Assembly: GCF_014204945.1 (NCBI RefSeq)
Contig: NZ_JACHMN010000001.1
Span: 124,001 to 188,000, forward strand
Length of the DNA stretch: 64,000 nt
Reading direction: 5' to 3'
Origin: Allocatelliglobosispora scoriae
GTDB lineage: Bacteria > Actinomycetota > Actinomycetes > Mycobacteriales > Micromonosporaceae
The translations under genes and the position numbers were made by a program. Shown here in pieces: positions 1 to 8,408 of this stretch; position 1 is the stretch's first letter, and the number at the start of each line of letters is the position of its first letter. The notes beneath the pieces were generated by a model. The model searched no databases and had not been told where the DNA came from. It saw nothing but the letters and a program-made list of their open reading frames with translations.

Positions 1-1
1 G

Positions 2-319
2 TGGCCCAGCTTCAACTGGATGGGCGTCGCCAAGGCCGGACTCGAATCGTGCGCCCGCTACCTCGCCCGCGACCTCGGTCCCCGAGGCATCCGGGTGAAC
101 CTCGTCGCGGCGGGTCCGCTGCGGACGGTGGCCGCCCGGGGCGTACCCGGCTTCGATGACATCGCCGCGGACTGGGTGGCCCGCGCGCCGCTCGGCTGGG
201 ATCCGGCCGATACCACCGCGGCGGCCCGGACCTGCGCAGCGCTGCTGTCCGACTGGTTCCCCGCCACGACCGGCGAGGTGGTGCACGCCGACGGCGGCTA
301 CCACTCGATCGGCGCCTGA
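2..319 (+). CDS. InhA/FabI-type enoyl-ACP reductase-like SDR, 3' part
   Basis: This is the C-terminal 105 residues of a short-chain dehydrogenase whose start lies before the window. The segment NWMGVAKAGLES, followed by GIRVNLVAAGPLRT and a closing LLSDWFPATTGEVVHADGG, matches the end of InhA-type enoyl-ACP reductases, which use NADH to saturate trans-2-enoyl-ACP chains. The active-site Tyr of InhA (in PAYNWM) is Phe here (PSFNWM), while the Lys of the YxxxxxxK pair is kept. The gene is followed after 38 bases by a second SDR, so it is probably the first or second gene of the acyl operon. It could be a diverged enoyl reductase or a carbonyl reductase of the same fold. Confidence 0.8.
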   Translation, partial: WPSFNWMGVAKAGLESCARYLARDLGPRGIRVNLVAAGPLRTVAARGVPGFDDIAADWVARAPLGWDPADTTAAARTCAALLSDWFPATTGEVVHADGGYHSIGA

Positions 320-357
320 CCCCGCCCACCGAAGCCCGCTCACCGAAGGAGGAAGCG

Positions 358-1107
358 ATGGACCCGCGGTTCAAGGGCAAGGTCACGATCATCACCGGGG
401 GTACGCGTGGCATCGGCAACGCCACCGCCAGGGCGTTCGCCGCGGCCGGAGCCATCGTCGTCATCACCGGCCGGGACGAGACCGTCGTCAAGGCCGAAGC
501 CGACCGCATCTGCACGGAGACCGGCGGGACGGTCGAGGGCCGGGTCCTGTCCGCCGCCGACTTCCCGGCCGCCGCGACCCTCGTGAAGTCGGTGGCCGCC
601 CAGCACGGGGGAGTCCACATCCTCGTCGCGAACGCGGCAGCGATGACCAGCGCGCCGCTCGGCCTGATCACGGAGCAGTCAGCCAGGCACCTCACCGACA
701 CCAATCTGCTGGGTACGCTGGCTGTGGTCCAGGCCGCGGCTCGGGCCATGCTCCCACGCCGGTCCGGAGCGATCGTCGTCGTCGGATCGCTGGTCGCCGA
801 CAGGGGAGCGGCCGGGCAGAGCGTCTACGCCGCCACCAAAGCCGCGGTCACCGCCCTCGTCCGATCGGCCGCCATCGAGCTGGGACCGGCGGGAATCCGG
901 GTCAACGCGGTGGCACCCGGCATCGTGGACACCGATCTGACAGCGGCGCTCCGCCCCGAGGTCATCGAGGCACGGCGCGGGCAGACCCCGTTGCGGCGCA
1001 TCGGCTTACCGGCCGAGGTGGCGCAGGCGATTTGCTTCCTGAGCAGCGACGAGGCCGCCTTCATCACCGGGCAGGTCCTCGGCGTCGACGGCGGGCTGAC
1101 GCTGTGA
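358..1107 (+). CDS. FabG-like short-chain dehydrogenase/reductase
   Basis: A 249-residue classical SDR, the usual length. It has the NAD(P)-binding GGTRGIG at about residues 15-21, VANAAA in place of NNAG, a catalytic Ser in VVGSLV, and YAATK as the YxxxK pair. The end, ITGQVLGVDGGLTL, is typical of 3-oxoacyl-ACP reductases. GGAGG lies 6-7 bases before the ATG. Its stop overlaps the GTG start of the next gene (GTGA), so the two are translationally coupled. The context suggests it reduces a 3-oxoacyl intermediate of a fatty or polyketide chain; the true substrate cannot be read from sequence. Confidence 0.88.
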   Translation: MDPRFKGKVTIITGGTRGIGNATARAFAAAGAIVVITGRDETVVKAEADRICTETGGTVEGRVLSAADFPAAATLVKSVAAQHGGVHILVANAAAMTSAPLGLITEQSARHLTDTNLLGTLAVVQAAARAMLPRRSGAIVVVGSLVADRGAAGQSVYAATKAAVTALVRSAAIELGPAGIRVNAVAPGIVDTDLTAALRPEVIEARRGQTPLRRIGLPAEVAQAICFLSSDEAAFITGQVLGVDGGLTL

Positions 1108-2492
1108 CTCAGCTGCTGTCACCCGGCGCGCGGCTCGTTGACGGAGCCACCGGTGAGGTGCTGAACGGACCGGCCCTGACCGATGCCATCGCGGCGACGG
1201 CAGGGGAGATCGTGGCACTACCGGGCGGCCTGATCCTGCTGCCCGCCCCCTGGCGTACGCGGGTGGTCCTGCGCTACCTCGCCGCGATCGGCACCCACCG
1301 GCCGATCGCGCTCCTCGACCCCGGCCTGCCCGCCGAGAAGGTGCGGGAGCTGGTGGCAAGGTTCGCCCCGGCGATCGTGTGGGGACCCGAGGAATTCACG
1401 ACCTATCCCGGCCCGGTCCCCGACGGCTACCGCCCGTCGCCCCAGGGCTGGATCCGCGCTGCTCCCGCCGCGCCCACCCACCCCGACCTGGCCGTGCTGC
1501 TCACCACCTCGGGCTCCACCGGCTCCGCCCGCCTCGTGCGATTGTCCCGCGCCGCAGTGCTCGCCAACGCCGCCGCCATCGCGGACACCCTGCGGATCGG
1601 CCCTACCGAACTGGCACCCACCAGCATGCCCTTCTTCTTCGGCTACGGCCTGTCCGTCCTCAACAGCCACCTGTGCGGCGGGGCCGGAGTGGTGGTGACC
1701 GACGAGAGCGTCATGTCCGGGCCCTTCTGGGACATCGTCGACTCCCACGGCTGCACCTCCCTCGCCGCCGTGCCCCACATCTACGAACTCCTGCACCGCC
1801 TGCACTGGACACCCGCCCGCCACCCCACGCTGCGGACGCTCACCCAGTCCGGTGGCCGCATGCGCCCCGACCTGATCAGCAGCCTCGCGGGTCAGCTCGA
1901 ACCCCGCAACGGCTCGCTCTACGTCATGTACGGGCAGACCGAGGCCACCGCCCGGCTCGCGGTCCTGCCCCCGGACCGGCTCCTCGACAAGATCGGCTCC
2001 GTTGGCCTGGCGATCCCCGGCAGCCGGCTCTCTATCCGCGACGATGCCGTGACCGGCGAGGTCATCTTCCGCGGCCCCGCGGTGATGATGGGATACGCGG
2101 ACACGGTGACAGACCTCGCCCGAGGCGACGACCTGCACGGCGTGCTCGCCACCGGCGACCTCGGCAGCTTCGACTCCGACGGGTACCTCTACCTGCACGG
2201 TCGGCTCAAACGCATCGCCAAGGTCCTCGGCGTCCGGGTCAGCCTCGACGACGTGGAGAGGATCGCCGGCCACTCCCACCCGCCCGGTGCGGTCGCCGCG
2301 GTCGCCGCCGACGACACTGTCGTGCTGTGGTGCGAGGGCGAGCCGACCGGCGATGTGCTCCGCGACATCACCCGCCGAGTCGCCGCCGAACTCCGCCTCA
2401 ATCGGCACGGCTTCCAAGCGCGAGCCATCACCACCCTGCCTCTGCTGCCCAACGGCAAGGTGGACTACCGCACCCTCGGCGGCCAGGCATGA
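1104..2492 (+). CDS. AMP-dependent acyl-CoA ligase/synthetase
   Basis: A 462-residue adenylate-forming enzyme that would activate a carboxylic acid as acyl-AMP and pass it to CoA or a carrier protein. Visible motifs are LLTTSGSTGSARLV (A3 P-loop), MYGQTEATAR (A5), TGDLGSFDSDGYLYLHGR (A7/A8) and the C-terminal Lys in NGKVDYRTL (A10). It is shorter than the roughly 500-550 residues of most acyl-CoA synthetases, with a compact N-lobe. The GTG start at 1104 is chosen because it overlaps the stop of the upstream SDR; the same frame is open far upstream but that part is not coding. Its own stop overlaps the ATG of the acyl reductase gene, which suggests the activated acyl group is handed to that enzyme. 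Confidence 0.87.
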   Translation: MTQLLSPGARLVDGATGEVLNGPALTDAIAATAGEIVALPGGLILLPAPWRTRVVLRYLAAIGTHRPIALLDPGLPAEKVRELVARFAPAIVWGPEEFTTYPGPVPDGYRPSPQGWIRAAPAAPTHPDLAVLLTTSGSTGSARLVRLSRAAVLANAAAIADTLRIGPTELAPTSMPFFFGYGLSVLNSHLCGGAGVVVTDESVMSGPFWDIVDSHGCTSLAAVPHIYELLHRLHWTPARHPTLRTLTQSGGRMRPDLISSLAGQLEPRNGSLYVMYGQTEATARLAVLPPDRLLDKIGSVGLAIPGSRLSIRDDAVTGEVIFRGPAVMMGYADTVTDLARGDDLHGVLATGDLGSFDSDGYLYLHGRLKRIAKVLGVRVSLDDVERIAGHSHPPGAVAAVAADDTVVLWCEGEPTGDVLRDITRRVAAELRLNRHGFQARAITTLPLLPNGKVDYRTLGGQA

Positions 2493-3712
2493 TCCGGCAA
2501 CTGTTCCCCAGCGGACCACCGGTCACCGCCGCCGACCTGGTCCACTCGATGCGATCCTCGTCCGCCCTGTCCGTCGGAGACGACCGGATCGTGGACTTTT
2601 TCGACACGGTCGGCAGGATCCTGCTGGACCCGGCCATCGCCAGGAGCCGCCCGGAACTCGCAGCGCTCGGTGCGTTCCTGCGCCGGGGCAGGACGCGTGC
2701 CGAGCTGGCCCGGGTAGGCGACGAACCCGGCCTCAAGCGCTTCCCGCGCGGGCTGGTCCTCCACATCGCCCCGGCCAATGTGGACGCGCTCTACGTCTAC
2801 TCGTGGGCGCTGTCGGCGCTCGCCGGGAACCACAACGTCGTCCGGGTCTCCAGCCGGGCGGGCGAGGCGACCACCGAGATCCTCCGGGTCCTGCATTCAG
2901 CCCTGGACTCGGACGGTTCGCTCGCTTCCGCGATCGGCCCCACGCAGCGGATCGTTGCCTACGACCACGACGACGCCATCAACGAAACCCTGGCCGCCGC
3001 ATGTGATCTGCGGGTGCTGTGGGGTGGCGATCGCAGTATCGCCGAGCTGCGCGGACACTCGCTCGCACCGTCGGCGCGTGACCTCACCTTCCCCGACCGG
3101 TCGTCGTTCGCCGTCATCAACGCGGAGCGGTTCGGCACCGCATGTGAATCGGCTCAGAGCCGGGTCGCCGGGGCGTTCCACGCTGACTCGTACTGGTATG
3201 ACCAGGCTGCCTGTGCCTCTCCCCGGACGGTCTTCTGGGTCGGCTCCCCTGCCGTGGTGGCCGCTGCCCAGGAGGGCTTCTACCGGCTTCTCGCCGACGT
3301 GGTCGCGACTCGGGGCCCTGCCGCCGATCCCGCGATGGCCATCCACAAGCGGGTGAGCACCTACGGGCTGGCGGTCGCCGGTGCCGCTACCGCCATCCAG
3401 CACATCGGCCACGACGTCACCGTCGTCTACCTGGCCGGCACGGGGAATGTGCCCCGGGACTGGCTGGGAGCGGGAGTGTTTCCCCAGGTACGCCTCGACT
3501 CCCTGACCGAGCTGGTGGAGCTGGTGGAACGCCGGGATCAGACCCTGACCTACTACGGCTTCGAGCAGGACGAACTTGCCGGACTCGCCCGGGACCTCGG
3601 CGGGAGGGGCATCGATCGCATCGTCCCGATCGGCCGGGCGCTGGAGTTCACCAGCCGTTGGGACGGCTACGACCTGCTCAGCGAATTCACGCGCATCACG
3701 ACCGTCTCGTGA
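2489..3712 (+). CDS. LuxC-family acyl-CoA (acyl-ACP) reductase
   Basis: A 407-residue aldehyde-dehydrogenase-fold protein of the LuxC type, which reduces an acyl thioester to a fatty aldehyde with NAD(P)H. The N-terminal half contains the VLHIAPANVDALYVYSW cofactor segment; the likely catalytic Cys is in YDQAACASPR, the same setting as in bacterial LuxC. The ATG overlaps the preceding stop (ATGA). It is the last gene of the operon. With an acyl ligase directly before it, the pair resembles the LuxE/LuxC logic of making aldehydes from free acids, but no luciferase genes are present, so the aldehyde probably serves a secondary metabolite or lipid. The product is inferred. Confidence 0.83.
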   Translation: MIRQLFPSGPPVTAADLVHSMRSSSALSVGDDRIVDFFDTVGRILLDPAIARSRPELAALGAFLRRGRTRAELARVGDEPGLKRFPRGLVLHIAPANVDALYVYSWALSALAGNHNVVRVSSRAGEATTEILRVLHSALDSDGSLASAIGPTQRIVAYDHDDAINETLAAACDLRVLWGGDRSIAELRGHSLAPSARDLTFPDRSSFAVINAERFGTACESAQSRVAGAFHADSYWYDQAACASPRTVFWVGSPAVVAAAQEGFYRLLADVVATRGPAADPAMAIHKRVSTYGLAVAGAATAIQHIGHDVTVVYLAGTGNVPRDWLGAGVFPQVRLDSLTELVELVERRDQTLTYYGFEQDELAGLARDLGGRGIDRIVPIGRALEFTSRWDGYDLLSEFTRITTVS

Positions 3713-3765
3713 CGCGCCGCACTGAGTCCTATGTGGAGATTGTCGAATAGAAAGGGAGTTCCACA

Positions 3766-4290
3766 ATGCGTCATCACCGATGGTCCGCGGCCCTGATCCT
3801 TGTTGCTCTTGCCGTACCCCTGGCAGCCGCACCCGCACACGCCGCGCCGCTGGATCTGACCTGCGCCGTCGGCACGGAGACCGAGAGCTACAGCCCCGGT
3901 CTGCGATTGTTCCCGCAAACAGTGGCCGTGACGGTCAACCGGATCTACACGGGATGCGTGTCCGCCAGCAACCCCGCTGTGACCGGGGCTGTCATCACCG
4001 GCAATGCCGTCGCCATGAAGTCCTGCCTCGACCCGATCCCGGCGGCGAGCAACGGATCATTCACCATCCCCTGGAACACCGGCCAGAGCAGCGTTTTCAC
4101 CTTCAACCGGACCGTGGTCATCGTGGGCGGTGCCACGGTCATTACCCGCACCGGCACGATCAGCTCGGGACTGTTCCAAGGAGCCACGGCGATCAATACC
4201 ACCACGCTGCCGCTGATCAATCCCACGGCCTGCCTCTTCGCTCCGGGCGTGTCGAGTTGCGGCGGCACCGCCACCCTCATTCTCAGCTGA
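3766..4290 (+). CDS. small secreted protein, beta-rich, related to the protein at 9369-9917
   Basis: A 174-residue exported protein. A Sec signal peptide runs to about residue 27 (cleavage after AHA). The mature part has several Cys (TCAVGTE, YTGC, KSCLD, TACLF, SSCGG) and a beta-strand-like pattern with a TIPWNTG segment and a TGTISSGLFQGA segment. The same two landmarks (TITWNTGRTT, GSVTAGLFTGS) occur in the protein encoded at 9369-9917, so the two form a paralogous family. GGGAG precedes the ATG. No known domain was recognised. It is a separate unit after the acyl operon. Confidence 0.75.
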   Translation: MRHHRWSAALILVALAVPLAAAPAHAAPLDLTCAVGTETESYSPGLRLFPQTVAVTVNRIYTGCVSASNPAVTGAVITGNAVAMKSCLDPIPAASNGSFTIPWNTGQSSVFTFNRTVVIVGGATVITRTGTISSGLFQGATAINTTTLPLINPTACLFAPGVSSCGGTATLILS

Positions 4291-4307
4291 TTCGCCGAGA
4301 CTGTCGG

Positions 4308-4720
4308 CTACTGCTTGAAGTAGTGTCCGGCGCCGAGGCCGGCGACGAGTCCGGGCTGCCCGGGATTCCATCCGAGCAACTGCCGTGTCGCCGAACTCGA
4401 CGCCGCACCATCGGTCGCGAAGATGCGCGCGATCCACCCGAAGTGGTCGGCGGACTGGTCAGCGGGGATGGAAACACCGGCAGGTCGAGGCCGCGCCCGA
4501 TAGCTTCGGCGATCACCCGGGCGGGTACGCCCTCCTCGGCGACGGCGTGTCGATGGGGCTACGCACACTCGGAACCGGGCGATCGCCTTCACGCATTCGT
4601 TGTACGCGTCGAGCAGTTCCGTGTCCCGGGTGGGGGCCATGACGAACGGGCGGACGGGCTGCTCCCTATCCAGTTCGGCCAGGAAGGCCCGCGGCGACTA
4701 CGACAACCGAGGGGCCGGTC
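4308..4720 (-). pseudogene. remnant of an NAD-dependent epimerase/SDR C-terminus
   Basis: No intact gene fits here. On the minus strand, 4308-4480 reads SIPADQSADHFGWIARIF then SSATRQLLGW and ends GHYF, and another frame upstream to about 4550 reads AVAEEGVPARVIAEAIGR. Together these give the usual C-terminus of atypical SDR/NAD-dependent epimerase family proteins. They are joined only if one base is shifted near 4472. The stretch 4551-4720 on the same strand holds a further open fragment (FLAELDREQPVRPFVMAP) with a stop upstream; it was not recognised. The whole looks like a decayed gene. Confidence 0.55.
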
Positions 4721-4897
4721 GAGTTAACGGCTCTGTCGCTCATTCAACTTGGCAGGTCCCCCGGCCGTCGGTTTCCGGCCGGGATGGGCGGCGGCGATCT
4801 GCTCGGCGCAGGACGGCATCGGGTGTGTCGTGGTGTGGCTGGTTTGCCGCAGTGGCCGGTTGGGCATGGGTCGGCTTCCTGGCTGGAGGGATTGGTC

Positions 4898-5755
4898 GTG
4901 GGTGATGTGGTGACGGCCGATCAGCTGGTGGCCGGTGATCATGCGTGTTTGACGTTCGCCGAGGCGGAGGAGCGGTGGGATCTCGTCGCGGAGTTCGTCG
5001 CGGAGGGTCTGGATCTGGGCCAGCGGATTGTCTGTTTCACGGACCTGGTGGCGCCGGATGACATCGCGGGTGAGCTGGTGGTGCGGGAGGTCGCCGCCCT
5101 TGCGGCCCTTGAATAGGGGCGGTTGGTCCTGCGTGGTGGTGAGGATTCGTGGTTGGCGGGCGGGCCGGTGACGGCGGAGCGGATGCTCGCTGCGATAGCG
5201 GAGGAGATGGACCATACGGCGTCGGGTGGGTTCTCGGGGCTGCGGATCACCGCCGACATGTGCTGGGCGACGCGGCCGGTGGTGGCCGCGGGTGAGTTGG
5301 CGGTGTTCGAGCGGCAGGCCGCGAAGCTTTTCGAGGGCGGTGAGCTGACGATCAGCTGCCAGTACGACCGGGACAGCTTCGATCCGGTGACGTTGGCGTT
5401 CGCAGCGGGCGCGCACGCCAAGACGGTGGCGGCTGTGGCGTATCACGACACGCCGGTCCTGCGGATCTGCCGCCAGCACCGCCCGGGCGGGGTGCGGATC
5501 GCCGGTGAGCTCGACTTCACCCAGCTGGAGCCGTTGCAGCGGGCGCTGGGGGAGGCGTTCCGCCTCGACGACACCATCCACCTGAACCTGACGCGGCTGA
5601 GGTTCATCGACGGAGCCGCAGCGACCGTGATCGTCAAGGCCGCAGTGTCGTTGCCGGCGGGCAGGGAGCTGATCGTGGCTTGCCCGCCCGCCGTGGCGAT
5701 GGTCTTCGACGCGGTAGGAGCGTCCGACGTCGGGCAGATGCGGATGCTGACATGA
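4898..5755 (+). pseudogene. MEDS-STAS anti-sigma antagonist-like protein with an in-frame TAG
   Basis: A single frame encodes a MEDS sensory domain (GDHACLTF at the start, then EGLDLGQRIVCFTD) followed by a STAS domain (GELDFTQLEPLQRAL, LRFIDGAAATVIVKAA). A TAG at 5114-5116 interrupts it about 72 codons in, inside the MEDS domain. Reading continues in the same frame without any shift, so this is a nonsense change or a sequence error, not a frameshift. The GTG start at 4898 has GGAGGG 7-8 bases upstream. The next gene overlaps its stop (ATGA). An intact paralogue lies at 10972-11793. STAS proteins of this kind bind anti-sigma kinases and release sigma factors; a restart at about 5123 would give a MEDS-truncated STAS protein. 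Confidence 0.7.
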
Positions 5756-6195
5756 CCTCCGGAGACCGGAGGGCAGCGCAGGACGCGCCGCGCCCGGCGC
5801 CGGACACCGTTCTTGCCTGCGGCTTCGACGTCTCCGACCTGTATTCACTGCGGGCTGCGGTGGGCGCGCACGCGGCCGCGCACGGCATGGGCGGCGACCA
5901 GTTGAGCAAGCTCCTCGTCGTGGTTACGGAACTCGCCGCCAACGCGATCCGCCACGGCGGCGGGCAGGGCCGTGTGCGGCTGTGGCGCGACGGCGACGCC
6001 CTGCAGTGCGAGGTCACCGACGACGGCCCCGGTATCAGCGACCCCGCCAGCGCCGGCTCCCAGCCGGTGCCCATCAACTCCGCCGGTGGCCGGGGTCTGT
6101 GGATCGTCCGGCAGTTCAGCGACCGTGTGGACATCACCGTCCGCCATCCGGGCACGACGGTTACCGCAGTCCTGCATCTGGCCCACCCGGCCTGA
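5752..6195 (+). CDS. RsbW-like ATP-binding anti-sigma regulatory kinase
   Basis: A 147-residue GHKL ATPase domain protein. VVVTELAANAIRHGGG is the N-box, DDGPGI the G1 box and GGRGLWIVRQF the G2 box, as in RsbW/SpoIIAB-like HATPase_c_2 proteins that phosphorylate STAS antagonists and hold sigma factors. The ATG overlaps the stop of the MEDS-STAS gene, giving the classic antagonist/kinase pair. No transmembrane segment is seen, so it should be cytoplasmic. The partner sigma factor is not in this stretch. Confidence 0.85.
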   Translation: MTSGDRRAAQDAPRPAPDTVLACGFDVSDLYSLRAAVGAHAAAHGMGGDQLSKLLVVVTELAANAIRHGGGQGRVRLWRDGDALQCEVTDDGPGISDPASAGSQPVPINSAGGRGLWIVRQFSDRVDITVRHPGTTVTAVLHLAHPA

Positions 6196-6577
6196 CCAGA
6201 GCATGCCCGGATCTGAACGGGCGGTGCGGAGTCAGCTCGGCTGATCGAGCACCAAACGGGTCGCGGCGCGCTCGAATCACCCTGGTCGGCGCAACGTTAG
6301 ATAATTACCGGTTGTTACAGGAGGGGGAGGGCTGGTACACCGTTGGATCGCCATCGCCGACTCGATGTCCGGGCCTGGCGTCACCGATGTTCCCAGCCGT
6401 ACGAAGGTCGCACCGGACTCGGCACCCGCCGCTCGGCAGGTCCGCTGTCCCCGGAGTCTGCGGCCGGAGCGAGCAGGTCTGCATGGTCCTTGCTTTCGAT
6501 TCCGACCAAAGGCCAGGCCGTTGGTGGTTACCCTGACCGGAGGTGCAGGTCCGAGGCGTGCTTGGGCTGGAGGGCCG
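6196..6577. other. intergenic gap, no supported gene
   Basis: About 380 bases between the RsbW-like gene and the EAL protein. The frames that stay open here lack codon bias and ribosome sites. A slightly AT-rich patch near 6296-6315 (TTAGATAATTACCGG region) could be a promoter for the EAL gene. Nothing else was recognised. Confidence 0.5.
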
Positions 6578-7879
6578 GTGACGCGGGTGAATGAGGTGGT
6601 CGTCGGCCATGACGCCCGTTTCGACATGATCGTCCGTCACCATGCGTTCTTTCCGGTCTTCCAGCCGATCGTCTCCCTGGGCGACGGGACTGTCGTCGGG
6701 TACGAAGCGTTGGCGCGGGGTCCCGCGGGGTCGGCGTTCGAGAGTCCGGCGGCGTTGTTCGGGTACGCGCAGCGAGCGGGCCGGCTCGGAGAACTGGACT
6801 GGGCGACCCGGGCGGTGGCGTTCCGCGACGCGTTGGCGGCCGGTCTGCCGTACGAGATGCCGCTGTTCGTGAATGTCGAGCCGGCGACGTTGCGCACTGC
6901 CTGCCCGCCCGATCTGCAGCCGATGATCGATGCCGGCGCGCAGCGGTTACAGATCGTCGCGGAGATCACCGAACGGTTCCTGGGTGAGGACCCAGCGGCG
7001 CTGCTGATGCTGACGGACCGGGTGCGGGGCCGGTCGGCGCGGATCGCGCTGGACGATGTCGGGGCGAAGCCGGCCAGCCTGGCGTTGATGTCGTTGCTCA
7101 ACCCTGAGGTGATCAAGCTGGACTCCAGCGTGGTCCAGTCTCCGGCCTCACCGGCGGCGGGCCGGGTGGTGAAGGCGGTCCTGGCGGAGTCCGCCCGCAC
7201 GGGCGCGGTCGTTCTCGCCGAGGGCATCGAGACCGACAGCCACCTGTGGACGGCGATGTCGATGGGCGCGACTCTCGGTCAGGGCTGGCTGTTCGGCCGT
7301 CCCGGGCCGTTGCCGCCGGTCCATCAGCCGCCAGGGACGGATCTGCCCCGCAGCCGGTGGACCCCGGCTGCGGCGATCACCCCGTTCGAGGTCGCCAGCC
7401 GTCACCATGAGACCAGGCGGCTCACCAAACGGACGCTGCTCCCGCTGAGCAGCCGACTGGAGGCGATGGCCGCTCACGCCCCGGAGTCCATGGTTCTGCT
7501 CGCGACGTTCCAGCAGTACAAGTTCTTCACCGGCGCGGCACGGGCCCGCTACGCGGCGTCGGCGGCGGGTGGGGCTTTCACGGCGGCATTCGCCCGCGGC
7601 ATGCCGGCGCACCCGGTTGCCGGCGTTCGAGGTGTGGCTTTGGCCGACGATGATCCACTTGCCGGTGAATGGTCGGTGATCGTCGTGGACAGCTACTTCG
7701 CCGGTGGACTGTTCGCCCGGGAGCTCCCGACGACGGGCCCGGAATCCGAGCGCGAGTTCGACGCCGTCGTCAGCCATGACCGGGCCCTTGTCACCGAAGC
7801 GGCCCGCTGCCTGCTGCAGCGACTGGATCCCTACCCGGAGGCAGCGGTTCACCTGAGCCGCGCCGGTACGGGGGCGTGA
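6578..7879 (+). CDS. EAL-domain c-di-GMP phosphodiesterase with C-terminal DICT-like sensory domain
   Basis: About 433 residues. The N-terminal half is an EAL domain: FQPIVSLGDGTVVGYEALARG, then FVNVEPATL, AEITERF, IALDDVGAK, EVIKLD and LAEGIET, so the Glu, Asn, Asp-Asp and Lys residues needed for metal binding and c-di-GMP cleavage are present. The C-terminal part (from MVLLATFQQYKFFTGAARARY) resembles the DICT sensor domain found with diguanylate-cyclase and two-component proteins. GTG at 6578 has GGAGGG only 3-4 bases before it; GTG 6587 is the alternative. It stands alone downstream of the STAS/HATPase pair and may read the same stress or light-type signal; that link is inference. Confidence 0.85.
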   Translation: MTRVNEVVVGHDARFDMIVRHHAFFPVFQPIVSLGDGTVVGYEALARGPAGSAFESPAALFGYAQRAGRLGELDWATRAVAFRDALAAGLPYEMPLFVNVEPATLRTACPPDLQPMIDAGAQRLQIVAEITERFLGEDPAALLMLTDRVRGRSARIALDDVGAKPASLALMSLLNPEVIKLDSSVVQSPASPAAGRVVKAVLAESARTGAVVLAEGIETDSHLWTAMSMGATLGQGWLFGRPGPLPPVHQPPGTDLPRSRWTPAAAITPFEVASRHHETRRLTKRTLLPLSSRLEAMAAHAPESMVLLATFQQYKFFTGAARARYAASAAGGAFTAAFARGMPAHPVAGVRGVALADDDPLAGEWSVIVVDSYFAGGLFARELPTTGPESEREFDAVVSHDRALVTEAARCLLQRLDPYPEAAVHLSRAGTGA

Positions 7880-8104
7880 ACCGCCCGCTGTCAGCATTTC
7901 GCTCATGGCGTCAACCGAGACCAGATGACTCAAGGTCGCCTCGGAACGGTCGTCATTGTGATTTCCTAAACGATCCGCTTTGACCGGACTGGTTGACCTG
8001 GTGCGGAGCAGATCGTTGGGGACATTCTGCGGGTGGGGTGCCACAGTCGGTGTGCGCTTCGGGATGGTTGTCCGGCGGGGGAGTGCGCCCCGCCGGACAC
8101 GGCA
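7880..8104. other. intergenic gap, no supported gene
   Basis: Spacer between the EAL gene and the DUF11 remnant. It carries a short GC-rich inverted repeat near 8077-8098 (GGCGGGGAGTGCGCCCCGCC) that may terminate the EAL transcript. No coding signal was recognised. Confidence 0.4.
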
Positions 8105-8335
8105 TCAGTGGCAGGTGGCCAGGACGATGGAGATGACGGTGCAGGTCGCCGAGGCGGTGTCGTTGGCCGGGTTCGGATCCGCCTCGGCCGCTGTCACGGT
8201 GGCGGTGATCGAGCCGGCGAGCCCGGATGTTCAGGTCGAGCGGGACGCCCGGGTAGGGACGTCCAGGTCGATGCCGACCGCTGGGTGGTCGCTCGGTGCG
8301 GCGGTGACCGGCAGCGACATGCGCGCTCCCAACAC
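8105..8335 (-). pseudogene. relic of a secreted DUF11-type repeat protein (C-terminus)
   Basis: On the minus strand this stretch reads GSITATVTAAEADPNPAND followed by a Cys-containing end (ISIVLATCH, stop). ITATV..AEADPNPANDTA is the typical end of conserved-repeat (DUF11) domains of secreted actinobacterial proteins. An in-frame TGA lies about 15 codons upstream of that segment, and the preceding part continues in two competing frames (LPVTAAPSDHPAVGIDLDVP versus GVPLDLNI). No start with a ribosome site is present. It is a decayed C-terminal fragment. Confidence 0.5.
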
Positions 8336-8408
8336 GACACACGCGCTATCGACAAAACATTATTCAAATATTGCATACTTTCCATTGGATTTTTGCTAGA
8401 AATCCTTC

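Noticed and set aside
156-1103. Extension of the acyl-ligase frame upstream of 1104
   Set aside because: It overlaps two SDR genes in another frame, is Arg/Pro-rich and has no domain. The GTGA overlap at 1104 is the real start.
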